Shown: positions 29,723 to 42,248 of the stretch, piece by piece | How positions within the stretch are numbered: the first letter of the stretch is position 1 | How the letters are laid out: every line of letters begins with the position of its first letter | Notes under the pieces: generated by a model | What the model saw: only the letters and a program-made list of their open reading frames with translations | Database searches by the model: none | What the model was told of the DNA's origin: nothing | Origin: Anisakis pegreffii | Taxonomy: Eukaryota > Nematoda > Chromadorea > Rhabditida > Anisakidae | Assembly (NCBI GenBank): GCA_035041965.1 | Contig: JAPYMA010001397.1 | Span: 1 to 64,000 of the forward strand | Length of the DNA: 64,000 nucleotides | Reading direction: 5' to 3' | Made by a program: the position numbers and the translations under genes

Positions 29723-32700
29723 TCACTCAAACACTTGATAAGCCAATCCACTGATACGTTGCCGTTTCCATACGAAGAACATACCTCCAACACCGACCGC
29801 CGCTCCAAGCAACAACATGAACACTCCCAGCACAAACATCGACCCGCCTGTATAGCCATTGAAGGACGGCGACGGGGGATCGGGCGATGGCAGCCACTGC
29901 GACGGAATCAATCCAAGGCTGCTACGAGCCAACTTCAACTCCTCAAATAATTTGTCGTTGTCACTCATCACTGTTATCACATTAAACTGACCGTCTTCTT
30001 CTGATCCTTTGTAAACACACTGAACGCAACATCGCGATCCATCAGAGTTGAATTCAGCCAATTTATTGCTTCAGTCAGGCTTGATTCGTTCTGCAAATTG
30101 ACCGTTTTAGGAAACGATATCTTATTCACCCTCCACTCACCATTCTGTCCTTTGTGTTGGCCGGAGCCACTCCAGATGCCTCGCCTATCGCAAAGAATAC
30201 AACGACGCTCTCTTGTATCTGTTTGTACTGAAACATCATTCTGAGCATTAGAACAGAACCAAAAAATATTCACAAGCAAAAATCAAAAACCAACAAAGAA
30301 ATTTGCAACTCTCAGCACAGAAACCCGTGCCGTGTGCGCGATAGTCTCTTTCAATGAGCTTTCCACCCTCGGAATGCCCAGTTGTTCCATATCACTCATC
30401 GAACCTAAATAAATGTTCCTTGACAGCACTGAAAAACTAATCAAACGAATCTGCAAATAAAAGTCACTTACAATTCTTGATATTCACATGCAAATAACTA
30501 TCCTCAACCAACTTCAAACACTGATGTGTCCAAAACGCATTCCATCTACTCACTTGTCCGCTTGAATTAACGAATGAGTGAAGACGAATCACGCTTCTAC
30601 CGATTTCATGATCGGACTTATTCTGAAAACAAAAATCGTACTCACGCTGAACAATATACGCAAACGAAAAATACCTTATGATACTGGATAATTGAATGAA
30701 GAAACGGTGCTTCAGCTGAATCGAATACCCAAGGTTCAGTACTGAACAATAATTCCACAACCGTATAAGTGCCTTGGCTCGATGAGTTTGAACGTGACAC
30801 GTACAGTGCCATCTCGGCATTTTCATCTGACAAGCGCTGTAATTAACTGATCCATCAATACGAACAAACAACATCCTTGAAATTCACCAACTGAACAAGT
30901 GTCCTGAATAATTACTCCCCCAAAAAGCCATTTTATCATCAAAAGGTTACATCCGACGTTCCCTCACCTTTCCACCATAATAGAATTCCGACGCTGAAAT
31001 ATTCATCAGAATTTGATTCGCAGACTTCAGATCGATTTCCTGCGTCGTATCATTCACCATATAAATATCACCGAAACCGCTCTCAATTGCTTTCACTTCC
31101 TTACATGCACTCGTTTCACTATCAATTATATACTGCAAACCTGAAACCAGATGATATGCTACCTGAATAACTCACACGCTAATACGATAACAAACTCTCG
31201 CTGCGAATTCACAAAACAATTTTATTGATACTTAAAAGGTGGCCGGATGGTAGCGCTGAGAAGTGACCAAAGAAAGACGAATAAGCAAAAGCACAAATAG
31301 ATGAAGTGAAGAACCGTATTTGAAATCATGGATCACGGTCACCAAAGCGAAATCTTTCGGCAGAGATATGTTCCCGATGAAAGGAGCATCACGATCCGTG
31401 CGAACGTTCATACGGAACGATATGATTCGCTCGGAGCCATCATACAACATCTGAATATCATTTTTCGTATCTCAAGAAGAATAAAGAAGAAGCAAATATC
31501 CTCACATCGACATCGTTCACCATCTTCCCATACACATCCGTATAATCAAAAGATGCCTCGAATTTATTCGGTAGCGATGCACCAATCTGGCTCGGCTGCA
31601 TACCGTTGCAGTACATTCCTTTTGGTAACTGTAAAAAAGCAGTTTATAAATAAAGTTGTCCACATATAAGATCCCAAACAAACATGATTCAAACTCCAAC
31701 AGATCACCTCCATATAATCACTGCTAACATCAGATTTTGGAACATCAATTTCGACGATATCCAAGGAAACATGATCGGTAATGTTCTGATTCGAAACTGA
31801 AATCAACAGTGACATCAGTCAACGATGCCACTCTGCTTTGTCAACTGTTTTCACAATCGATTCACTAACAATCAATACAATCAGCTCTGCTGATTCGTAG
31901 TGAACACTGATATGACAATAACAAAACTGCTAGAAGTGAGAATGAATAATGTGTCAAGAAACATTCAGTTCCATTTCATCTCTCAAACGTTACAAATTTC
32001 AAGAAGAACAACTCCGATGAACGAACCATTGTAAACGTACAAATGAACAGATAACGTGAGTGGATTGCGAATACTTGATGAATAAGGTAATGTGGAATTA
32101 TCAGCAGCAAATGCCACCTCAACCTAAATACGTCAAATCAAATCAAGACTCAAATAACACATAAAAAGTGACCATTCAAAACTCGATTATATTTGAATTC
32201 ATAAAGACGAAAAGAGGAAACACACTTAAAAGGTTCACCACATCATAAAACAATAAGTTCAGCACCTGTATGGCCGTATCAATTTGAGTTGTTAAATTCT
32301 TGCAGCCAATCCATTGAATACCTTCGATACCATTAACTATTGTCAAGTTTTTCGCAAAAAATTTCTTCGAGAAATTCGTTGATAACAATGATTCAATGAG
32401 AGAATTTAGTGATAAACCATCGAAGTTGAGTTCTTTCTTCGTGCTTGCCGGTAACAAATATACATCATTTAATTTAGACTTATCGCCAACAACACTGCAT
32501 GAAGAATCTGAAATTCCGAGCAAGCAACTAGATTTGAACCTAACAAATCAATCATGGCTGAACAAATTAGCTCAGTAGTAAAGGATTCAAGACGAGAACA
32601 GTCGCATATCACTTCAAAATAGTATCCGTTTTGCACGATACATCTAGGTTCTGCCTGCAACAATCCTCCTTAGTCCCGTTCACCGATAACTAACCATTGT

Positions 32701-33149
32701 ATGAAATACTCGTATTAGCAATAACATAATTGCTCGTTGACTCTCTCGATATATACTCTAATCTCAGCGACGACGAAAACTTTTGTTCGTTTATAAGAGC
32801 ACTTGTTTTGTTGAAGTACGAATAACGTACAGACGCCTTAAAATCAATTTTCCATTATAATAATAGCAATGACACGATACGGCTGGTAATAAGTAACAAT
32901 AAAATTGGCAATACCAAAATTCGCAACTGCAAACGCCAATAAAAATAAATAATTTCAGAGGAAAATTCAAAATAAAACTGAAATTTGAGACGAAAGAGGA
33001 CAAACCGTGTAAAGTGAAGGAAGTTCAATGCCCGCGGGCAGGTTACTCGTAACTTGGGCTTCTGAGGATGCGCATTGCAGATCTGTAGTAGATGTGCAGT
33101 GGAATGACCAAAACAACAATGTGAAAGAAATCCAAAATGGAGAAATCAT
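29723..33149 (-). CDS. Type I membrane protein with LolA-like ectodomain
   Basis: The ATG at 33149 starts a cleavable-looking signal peptide ([17 protein letters not shown]). A multi-exon ectodomain with scattered cysteines and N-glycosylation sequons (NITD, NSTL, NISA, NSSS) follows. Recognisable stretches are [52 protein letters not shown] with [25 protein letters not shown], and [12 protein letters not shown] with [15 protein letters not shown]. The last pair resembles the HDF-x-G-x-x-Y-x-I-D block of animal proteins annotated as LolA-like domain-containing. Near the C-terminus a proline-rich juxtamembrane segment precedes one transmembrane helix ([20 protein letters not shown]), a stop-transfer KRQR and a 13-residue tail ending at 29723. 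Family assignment is from memory and is moderate; function is unknown. Exact internal exon borders were not all fixed. Confidence 0.68.
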
Positions 33150-35974
33150 TTGCGAGTTGTTGGGCAGATTTTCTTCCGATTCTAATGCTGAAATATGTCG
33201 AAACTCAGACTCAAGGTCACGGGTAAGATAAGATGAATAAGTGTACGGAAAGCGACTATATCTCGAGAGCTGATGCTTGACAACACATGAGAACTATTTC
33301 AAGTGCTTACGGAGCTAATTTTCGTCGGCCCATTTCAAAGAAACGAGTATTCTAAAGAACTGGCCTTAAGGTATTTATAATACCACTCTTGTCTTGGAAA
33401 CCACCTTCCGTATGTTCAGTAGTAAGCTGACAGTTCGCCAAATATGAACGGAATGACAGTTCGCCAAGAGACGGGTAAGGTGTACGGTATCTTTTAAGGT
33501 GTACGGTATCTTCCAATCATCGATCCTCTACAGTAAGGATACTGGAAAAGATAGAAGGTTCGGAACAAGAGAAGCATTTAGACTGAACTTAACCTTTGTA
33601 GACGAGCCCTGTATGAAGCCTTCGTGCTGATCTGCTGGCAATACCCTTACCGTTCGGTAAATGGTCACCCTTTTCAACTGTTGATTTCACTTTTCCTGAC
33701 CGATGTACATCCACTAACGATGTACATTCATTTTACCTTCATATAGTAAACAACAATCGATCTCGCAATATTAGAACCTAATTCAATCAACATTGCCTGA
33801 CGGTTACCACGGAGACCAAACAAGATGAATTGAGTCTGTCTATTGCTCAGTGGTATCCGTGAAAAGAGATTGATGAACGAGAGATTGTGTTTATTCATCT
33901 ATGATGCGCTGTATCAAAAGGATATTGCATAGTCGCAGATATATCCCTTAAGATTGATCTCGTTTTCGAGTTCTTACATTTTTTTCAGTAATATTATTTC
34001 GACAGCCAGTAATTGATTTTATTTCTTTTTTTTCTAATCTGGGAAACTGGATGTCATTTTGAGTGTTGTATCTTCAAACTCAAGTCGCCACTGCTGCGTG
34101 AAGCTAATACTAAGCGAGTATGAGATACTATCATCGAACAAAACTAGAGTGTCGTATAGAATTCATACTCAAGCGTTTGAATTCACTCAGCATCTGGACT
34201 GTGTACAAAACAAATACAAAATGAGTGTTTATATTGCGAGCAGCACCTAGGTGTTATGATAATAAAAATAGTAGTTAGTTTTAAAATGAATCGAATCGTT
34301 TGCTGAGCGTTATGACAACGTTAATCTTCTGCGATGATTATTCATTCGCTCTTTTATCGACCAAATTTTAATTCGTCAGTCAGACAGACTCTATTTCAAA
34401 TACAATACTTGTTGTCGCGTTGATTCGGCAGACTCGTTCTTGATAGATATTCCTAGTTGTTATGCAAATACTTATTAACATTTGTCAGATTTGATTTTAA
34501 GTTCTGTGAGTTCACATATGCTTCGGTTTTGTATTGATTAGTACTTGTTCATGTTATTAGCAAATCCACATTAAATGCTTCTTAGGTTCAAATAAAGCGG
34601 AGAATATCCCTTCTTTGCTGATTAATTCTTATTGAATAAATTTGGATTAATTCTCTTTGAACATAGATGTTACAGTTCCTTGTTGAAACTGTATTGATTA
34701 TTATTACTTTTTTATCGCACTTTGATCATTATGATGTGGACGTTGCTGCTTAAGGTCCTTTCAATTGATAAGCATTGCAGTTAGCATCTTTATACAGGCA
34801 TCAAAATTCAAACTTATCATTTTGAAAATAAAATATTGAGTGTCATTATTTCAATGAACGGAAATTTATATGCAGCCCTTGACAAAAGTCAACAGAACAC
34901 GTTGTCACTACATATGATTCATACTCATGCGATCGTTCATTGTATGTACGTTTAGAAAACTTTTAGGCGATCAAACCCTTTGAATCTTTTTTCAACACGC
35001 CATTGATTTTCATTTTTTAGTGGCCGTTTCAAGCACTTTGTGACTTAAAACGGTCACAAAACAATGAAAATCAAAGGTCAAGCAAAACTTATCGCGCTAA
35101 ACTTTAAAATTCCTACAGACCAATTCGATTCCACTCTTATGATTCGTCATCAGTTTGAATTCAGCGAACAGCAACTTCCATATTAATTTTCAGTTCGTCT
35201 GTCAATAGAGCCATCGTTCATTTGATCAATAATAACGTTTTTATCTGAAATATCGCGTTCATCTGTGGCACAGATTTCGCCTTCTTACGAAACACATTTA
35301 CTTATTGTTAAACAAAGAATACGTTTTCTTTTCAAGGGAACAGGTTTGAATTCATGCATCATATCGACTTGAATTTTTTTTTAAACAATGAATCTTTCCG
35401 AATTTCCCATCAAATAAACTCGAAGCATCATGCTATCTGAATGAACAACTTCCCTATCGATGCGCTCACTTTCCAGTCAGAAATGCACTTCCTCTTTCGT
35501 AGGCAACTTCCCTTCTGTGTTCAGCGTGGTTAGTAATCAAGCCATAGAATACAATTGGTCATCCGAATGTACTCTAATGATAAATAGTGCCCTATCTTCA
35601 AACTAAATATCATGTTCGCTCCCGTAAAAATCTTCCGCATCTAACATTGTTTCGATGTGATAATTCAATACCTTCAGTGAATGATATCATGCACTCAATC
35701 AAGCATCTACGCTGAGCAAACATCTTCCTTTTCCCCATGCCACTGGCTTTTGGCTTTACATTGCTTGAGTACAACTGTATTGCCTGCTAGCAATTTAATA
35801 GCTCGATGCACCCTCGTCATTTATCAATAACTCAATGAATGCTACTTAACACCTATATTCGCAACCATCTCAGATGGTTTTCTCAAATGCAATCCGTTCT
35901 TCGCTCACACCCATCTCAAGACTATTCTATTCCCATGAATTTCATTCCAGATTTTCTCACTCATCAAATGTCGA
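33150..35974. other. Divergent intergenic region between minus- and plus-strand genes
   Basis: About 2.8 kb between two divergently transcribed membrane-protein genes should contain both promoters. I see no coding exon. There is a 19-bp tandem repeat, AAGGTGTACGGTATCTT, at about 33476-33513, and a strong inverted repeat at 35003-35074, listed separately. The remainder is AT-rich single-copy-looking sequence. Confidence 0.5.
35003..35074. repeat. 72-nt inverted repeat (long hairpin)
   Basis: Arm one (TTGATTTTCATTTTTTAGTG, continuing GCCGTTT) and arm two (AAACGGTCACAAAACAATGA, continuing AAATCAA) are complementary over about 27 positions, with a few mismatches and one bulge. The loop is about 18 nt. 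The size is that of a microRNA-type precursor or a small MITE core; the sequence alone does not say which. Confidence 0.75.
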
Positions 35975-37728
35975 ATGGCTTTAAGTGCCGAAAATCCACT
36001 AGCAAGTGGCAACAACGATGTGATCCGAATACGCGATCGAATTCAGAACAGTCGTGAAATTGCGTCATCTAGAGCTCCTTCAATTCTAATCAACCATTAC
36101 TATTTAATCGCCTATACAATTGTTATTGGAGCTGTAAGTGTGAGAATATTTCTAGATTGATTTATTCCACATTTGAACTCATCAATTTATGCTCCTTCAT
36201 ATCGCAGAAATGAATTCCAAGACCTCATCCTCCATTTCGAGAGAAAGTGGCAGTCAGTTCTAAGCGTTTAGTGCTGAGTGGAGGAGAAGGGTGTTGTGAA
36301 AAGATATTTGTAATAAGAAAGCAATAAACTGAGATGTTTGCAGTACGTGTTTGCATTTGGTGAATATTTGTATTTTCGATTGACGTCGATAATATTCCCC
36401 GAGAAAGTGATCTATCATTCGCTGTGTGATAAGAAGCATTCGGAAGTTGTCGGTAAAGATGCTTTACATTACGCCATCATTATTGTTGCGTTCTGCTCGG
36501 TGGCATTCTTTCAAATTATCGTTAGTTTCTTCTACTTATCCTTTCACCACAGCTGGAATAAGATTGTATCATTGATTAACTCACCAACTTTTGAAGTGTG
36601 GCTATAATTTATTTCATCGTTTTCAGTGTTTTTTTGGTTTAACGATCTCAGAGAAATGGACCATTTGCACGTTACCTGATATTGATAATATAGCTCATTT
36701 AAGACACAAACTCGCAAAACATATCAAGAACACAATGAATAATACTGTCTATCCCACGTTCAGTTAGTTTTTTCCTTACAATTAGAGAATTATCTTCCGT
36801 TGATTAAAAATTGTCACTTTAAAGTGTTCAATTCCCATTTGTCAGTTTTTTTCACTTATTTGAATTTCGCTCACGATCAGAATCCAGCTGACAATTAGCC
36901 TCGCGTTTGCCTTCGTAAACCAGAATCATTCATCGGAATTATAAGCTTTGATGAATGCATAATTCTAATCAAGAAAATCTTATGCATCACATAAAAATGA
37001 TAATTGAATAACCACTGATAACAGAAGTAACAATGAGAATTTCAGCATGTTATGTAATTTGTTCAGTGATAGTATGGGGTGTGATATTTTACATGATCGG
37101 GGTGCGAGATTCAGTAGATGCAGTCGTGTCATCAGTATCACTATATGTATTCGATGTTGTCTTATTCACTTATTTCGTTTCATTCCCAATTATCGTTTAT
37201 ATTTATCATCCTTTCGCTAGAAAAAGGTTAGTTCTTTTAATATTAATAATAGTAATAAGTGATCATAATCAATAGCAACAGGTGATATATCCATACCCAC
37301 AGCAGGGTTCCTTAACTTCCCGCTGCACAAAAAGTTGAATGATGCGATAATGAAATTGGTAATAACACTTAATAAAAATGAATTTCAGTGCTGCAATGTT
37401 ATTCGCACGTATGCACAATACTAATAGCACTAGCAATGATATCAATAACAACGAACGCTCACCGGGTGGTAACAATAGGCTGTCAGTTCAAGAGCTACGA
37501 GCCGATCGAAGCCTAGTGGTATCACTGAACGCTCGTTCACCGCCATTAGCCAGTCCCGAGCTGTCGTTATCACCCACTCCGAGAGTTTTATCTGACAGTC
37601 ACTTGTTGCCGTTGTCTTCTCGATTGTACACTTATAATAATACGAACTGTAACATCGATGAGCATGACTATTACTCGCTTCAACAGAGTCAATTTCGTCG
37701 CAATGTCAGGATCACAACTACTGTGTGA
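35975..37728 (+). CDS. Predicted four-transmembrane protein of unknown family
   Basis: Five exons join in phase: 35975-36133, 36344-36565, 36627-36762, 37046-37226 and 37389-37728. Donors are GTAAGT, GTATCA, GTTAGT and GTTAGT, and acceptors end TTTGCAG or TTTCAG. The product is 345 residues. A polar N-terminus (about 38 residues) leads to hydrophobic segments HYYLIAYTIVIGAYVFAFGE, AIIIVAFCSVAFFQIIVSFF, CYVICSVIVWGVIFYMIGV and YVFDVVLFTYFVSFPIIVYI. A soluble loop of about 45 residues containing EKWTICTLPDIDNIAHLRHK sits between the second and third. A basic FARKR follows the last segment, then a roughly 115-residue cytosolic-looking tail rich in Ser/Pro and Asn with repeated short S/P motifs (ARSPPLASPELSLSPTPRVL). 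I do not recognise the family; a divergent nematode chemoreceptor or tetraspan protein is possible. It is the only plus-strand gene before npp-21. Confidence 0.62.
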
Positions 37729-39738
37729 CAGTACTTTGTTCCTTCTGGCAAATCACTAGTAACTTGCATCAACTTTCAGCTGTTAAGTGTTCAGTTTCGT
37801 ATATTCATTCCTCTTATCTCTCGAAAAATATTAAGCAAGTTTATTATAATATTATCAGTATGATTACTTTAACCTTGATTCTGTTAAACTGCATTGTTGA
37901 ATAATCCAATATAATGCGATAGCAATATTGTGATAATCCTTATTTGTATAGTGTTCATCTGATTGACTTTCTAACGATTCGTATTTGTAGAACATAGATA
38001 TATATGTGATCTCGTTGTGGCCAAAATTTTTTGAAATTATGAAAATGAATGTGAACATGAATGAATTTTTGTAAATGTTTAACGCATCAAGCAGCAGTGC
38101 ATAATAAAACTAGTGCATTTTCAAATGAACCTTATTACTGCGGCACTTATCGTAAGAATGCAATCCTGATTCAGATGTTCGCAACCAGTTCCGTGCAATG
38201 TGCTTATATCTAGCGTCTATTTGCGTACTTTCTGACTCAGTTGACTCATTTGCTCCGTTACATGCTGGCATAACATTCAACGATCAGATGTACGTGACAA
38301 CGAGAAGAGATGTCAAAAATTTTATCCAAAATAGATCATATCCGAAAAGCAACACGAAAATGTTCGTCGAGAATTTGTTCATTATCCAACAAATGTCAGC
38401 AACGAAAAGCGATCCATCAGAAAAGAATATCCAAAAGAAGAGCCACAAAAAATCCACCAAAATAAAGATACGAAAATCGAGAGAACCCCAAAACTTAAGC
38501 ATATCAAATGAGTGATATTACGTGATGTCATTAAATTCTAAACAACAATAGTGTTTGTTGTATCATTTAAAAAACTTCAAACCTCTGCCTACCTGTTAAC
38601 AAATCGTGAACTTGAAAGAATTCATCTTGCCTCATATGTATCAGGCCAGGGAATGAATGAACTGAGTAACTAGTGCTACGACTTAAATATAACTGAGCTA
38701 GACACAACCGTACTGATTGCTCGTCAGTTTAAAACTATAACATCGGTAATAATATACCACAAGATATTGTCAACCAAAACGATACGTTATTGATCTATAA
38801 GAGCGGAATGCTTACGATTGACTGAAAAGTTATCTGCGAGTAAATTAACTGATAGACTTCAAGTAAGAATGAGAATAATATACATATCATACTGTATTTA
38901 CATATTGTTAACATATCAAACTGGTGCCATTCGATATTTATATAGAAATTTTGAAAAACTTTTGGATAAGTTCGAAGAAAATTCCAGTTTCATTGTCCTC
39001 GGAAGTGAAAAGCGGAAATTCTCGCGAACGTTTTAAATGATTACGGGCCGAAAGGGAATAAAAGGATCTGAACGCTGCTTGCAGTCGATACGTTCAGCAT
39101 TTGCACATCATGACCTGCTCTTCAACAAAAAAACAAACTGAAATTTTGATACACTGGCGAAATAGTAGATACAAGTGAAGTCGCGTGAGCGAAATATCAT
39201 CAAAACATTTTGGAAAAACCGATAAAAATGTTGTAAATATCTTTTTTTTGAATTATTTTGTTTATATGAACAGAAAACATGCAGAATTCATGCAAGTGCA
39301 TGCAAACTGAAAGGTTCATCTGAATGGAATGCGAAAGTTGGCCGCATTTTTTTACAACATGACTGATTATTGATATTGCACATGAGAAATTGCAAAATGC
39401 AGCTGAAATTTGAAGGTGTTTCAAATTCGATATATATGTACACATTTGGCACAAGAGACCTGAAAATGAGTGAGAAACGAACGAAATCGAATGAAAATGA
39501 AATCTGAAAATGAAGCAGATCAAAAATTTCAAAGGTGAACAATGCAAATATAAATTCGTCCTCTTGACACTACTTTTGGCCTAAACTCTCATAAGTTGCA
39601 CATTAAAATGATAAGTTCACTTAATTGAATCAAAAACTCTAATCCATGAAAATTTTGCATACAAGAATGAGAAATCCTCAAACCTACCAAGAAAAAAACT
39701 GAAAATTTTTAGGGTAACAAAAATTCCCAAAAGAAAAT
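37729..39738. other. Interval between convergent genes; one weak small ORF
   Basis: Two kb separate the plus-strand four-TM gene from the 3' end of the minus-strand nuclear receptor. It is AT-rich with no recognised exon. The only frame worth noting is the ATG-initiated one at 38198-38515, listed separately. If the receptor has a further 3' exon it would lie here; I looked for an AF-2-like ELFPPLF sequence and did not find one. Confidence 0.45.
38198..38515 (+). CDS. Weak candidate: 105-aa single-exon ORF
   Basis: An ATG opens a frame beginning MCLYLASICVLSDSVDSFAP, a short hydrophobic stretch that could be a signal peptide. A mixed region and a strongly basic C-terminal part (QKKSHKKSTKIKIRKSREP) follow. 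There is no family match I know, no intron, and AT-rich codons. It could equally be a chance frame; I list it because of the signal-like start and the lysine-rich tail. Confidence 0.2.
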   Translation: MCLYLASICVLSDSVDSFAPLHAGITFNDQMYVTTRRDVKNFIQNRSYPKSNTKMFVENLFIIQQMSATKSDPSEKNIQKKSHKKSTKIKIRKSREPQNLSISNE

Positions 39739-41710
39739 TCAAGGAATGAAAATCGTATAAAGTGCACTGACGTTTTCCGGGTTCAAGAAATAATTTTTCA
39801 AAGACTGAACAACCGTTCGAAGTTGATTGATGTTAAGCAGAATACGTGGCCACCTGACGGAATCTGGAGAGTCTGAGGAGGACTCGCTGATACTTTGCAG
39901 GCATGACCACAACTCGGTGTGTAGTATTTCAACGTCTTTATTCTGAACAATTGAAAATGTCAATTGTTGTTGAAATAAATCATTGAGGGAACTTTCAAGA
40001 TGACCAACTGAATCGAGGTGATCTGGATTGTAGATGAACAGTGCCGATATGAGCGCCAGTTGTCTGTTGTCCAGTTGCAGCACATTAAATGACTTCGCAA
40101 TGCTCAGCAATTCGTTCAACACGCGCACAAGCTCCCTTCTGTCATTCTCATCGCAATGGCCAGAAGCAAGCCGTAAGTCTTTACTATCGATTCCAAAAGA
40201 ATTCCCATTCGACAACAACAACGCACAATCGGTGGGATCGTATTGATGAACGAAATGAAGCAATTGCACTTCCAGCCAGCTATCATTTCCGATCAAATTC
40301 TGTTGCTCGTATTCGGACAGCTGAAAATTTTATGAAAGTTTGTAAAAGTCAACAGCTTGAAAGAGCATTTGAAATGATGTTTTCCGAAGTGCGCAACCTT
40401 CAGCTCACATTTAGAGGTGTTGTTTGAACGTTGGATGAGTGTTAGATAAGTGCATGTCAAATAGAGATTAATTATGGTGAACGAGCGATCGACAGTTAGC
40501 ATAAAAGATACTCTTATGATGCATCGTCACTCCTATCATCACCCATCATAAAATCTCAAGTAATTTGGATTTTTACGAATAAATTGATCACCTTTTCATA
40601 AACATCAAGACTCCGAGCGAAATCGAGCACCTGACGAACCAGCAGTGATGTTATCGCCTTCCAACGTCCCATCGTTGACGTGCTCGTATTTTTCGGCAGC
40701 TGCAAAAATACTTTCCGAATGAATAGCGAAAACCATTCATTTCCCAGGTAATTGGAAATTCCAAAAAGTGAATAATTTTGCGGAGAAAATCAGCGATTGT
40801 TTCAGTAAAATAGTTTACTCACACCACTAACTTCACTATTCACAAAATTGATCTTAAGAATGATTTCTACTCACTCGAACAGGAATATCAATGTATCGAC
40901 AATAATTGGCTGTGACTGAGTCGATGACGGTACGATACTGCTCTTGTTGCTCGTACAGCGAGCTTGCCTTGATTATGTGCCGCACATGCTCGAGTTCACG
41001 TCTCTCACGATTCTCTCGTATCAACCGCCGTTTCGCTGATCGTTCATTCTCATCCAAAACCACTTTAATTTGATCGTTTCACGACGTTAAGTAGAGCGAA
41101 ACTCAGACACAATCAAACCTTACAAGCGAATCAAAGCAAAACTTCAAAACGAAATCTTCAGACGGTGATAAAGCTAAAAGGAAAAATTATTTTCAGAAAA
41201 CGAAAAATTCACAATCAGTTGACATTCCATTCCTGATACATTTCAAGAATCGACAACGTTGGCACACGTTTCGGGTGCTTTTGTTGATTTCACATTGTTC
41301 ATTCTCTTTGCACGTGTATTCGATCTTCTTCTGCAAGTAATAACGGCAAATTATAATAACCATTAGAACTGTGAGAGCGAAGTAAAGAATGTCACATAAT
41401 AAAACTTACTTGCGCGGTTCTTCTGAAGAAGCCTTTACAGCCCTCACAGGTGATCGCCCTGCAAACCAGATCACTTCTATAATTGCCTTTCAATGAGAGT
41501 GCCTTCGTAGATCACAGTTTACCAAAATTTTAATCGATTCTTTAAAATATGTTCCTAATATGAGTTCGATTTTCGTAATATCACGATCTCCGAACAGCGA
41601 GAGTGAACAACGCTCAAGGAAATGAAACCTGTAATGGAGACCGGTTGCTTCATCACCGCAAACCACGCACAACTGTCCATCTTCCATATAGCTTGGCATG
41701 TATGGCTGAC
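39739..41710 (-). CDS. Thyroid-hormone-receptor-like nuclear receptor (NR1A-type DBD), 5' end not found
   Basis: This is a ligand-regulated-type transcription factor. Five internal exons and one 3' exon fit in phase: 41710-41629, 41458-41410, 41330-41213, 41062-40875, 40699-40592 and 40320-39739. The sequence just before the first zinc finger (YMPSYMEDGQLCVVCGDEAT) matches the N-terminal flank of vertebrate thyroid receptors. The P-box is CEGCKG and the D-box has five residues between cysteines. After the second finger, MSTDLVLDENERSAKRRLI and RENRERRE closely follow the TR C-terminal extension. The ligand-binding part is divergent but keeps helix-3-like LLVRQVLDFARSL and a helix-10-like WPRILLNINQLRTV. 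It ends NPENVSALYTIFIP with no AF-2-like acidic helix, unless a GTCAGT at 39771 is used as a donor to an unseen exon. The first coding exon lies upstream of 41710 and was not identified. Confidence 0.85.
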
Positions 41711-41917
41711 CTAGAAAAGAATTTCATGAGCAGTAGCAAAACTTTCAACTGGAAAGCTTTTTCATTTGGGCAGATGAACCTTCTTCCCTAGACAATGCTA
41801 CTGAGAGCAGAAAAGGTGACCTGAAGACGATAATGATTCAACACAGACATTAATCAATCAGCTTTACGCAATCAAGACGCTTTCTGCTGACCTCAACATA
41901 AAATGACAATCGTCTAT

Positions 41918-41999
41918 GATGCAATAGACTGAGCACGAGGACGACTGCTATTGAGGTTGATGCAATAGACTGAGCACGAGGACGACTGCTATTGAGGTT
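41918..41999. repeat. Exact 41-bp tandem duplication
   Basis: The unit begins GATGCAATAGACTGAGCACG and occurs at 41918-41958 and 41959-41999 without mismatch. A third partial copy starts with GATGCAA at 42000. It lies outside any called exon. Confidence 0.97.
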
Positions 42000-42248
42000 G
42001 ATGCAAATATGCGTTTATGTGAACAACATTCACTTACAACTTCTTTGAAAGATCGTTCAGAATAATGCAATCCATTAAGAAACGTAAAACTCAAATTGCA
42101 TTTCAAAAATGGATGCACATTTAGGTAGATTCCTTCATGAATGCAGTTTGCGGTGAAAGAAGGATAAAAGTTCCGGTGGACGAAAGCTTTCAAAAGATCA
42201 GGTTCAAGCTCAGTCTGACGTTTCTCCACTTTTCCTAAATTTAAGAGA

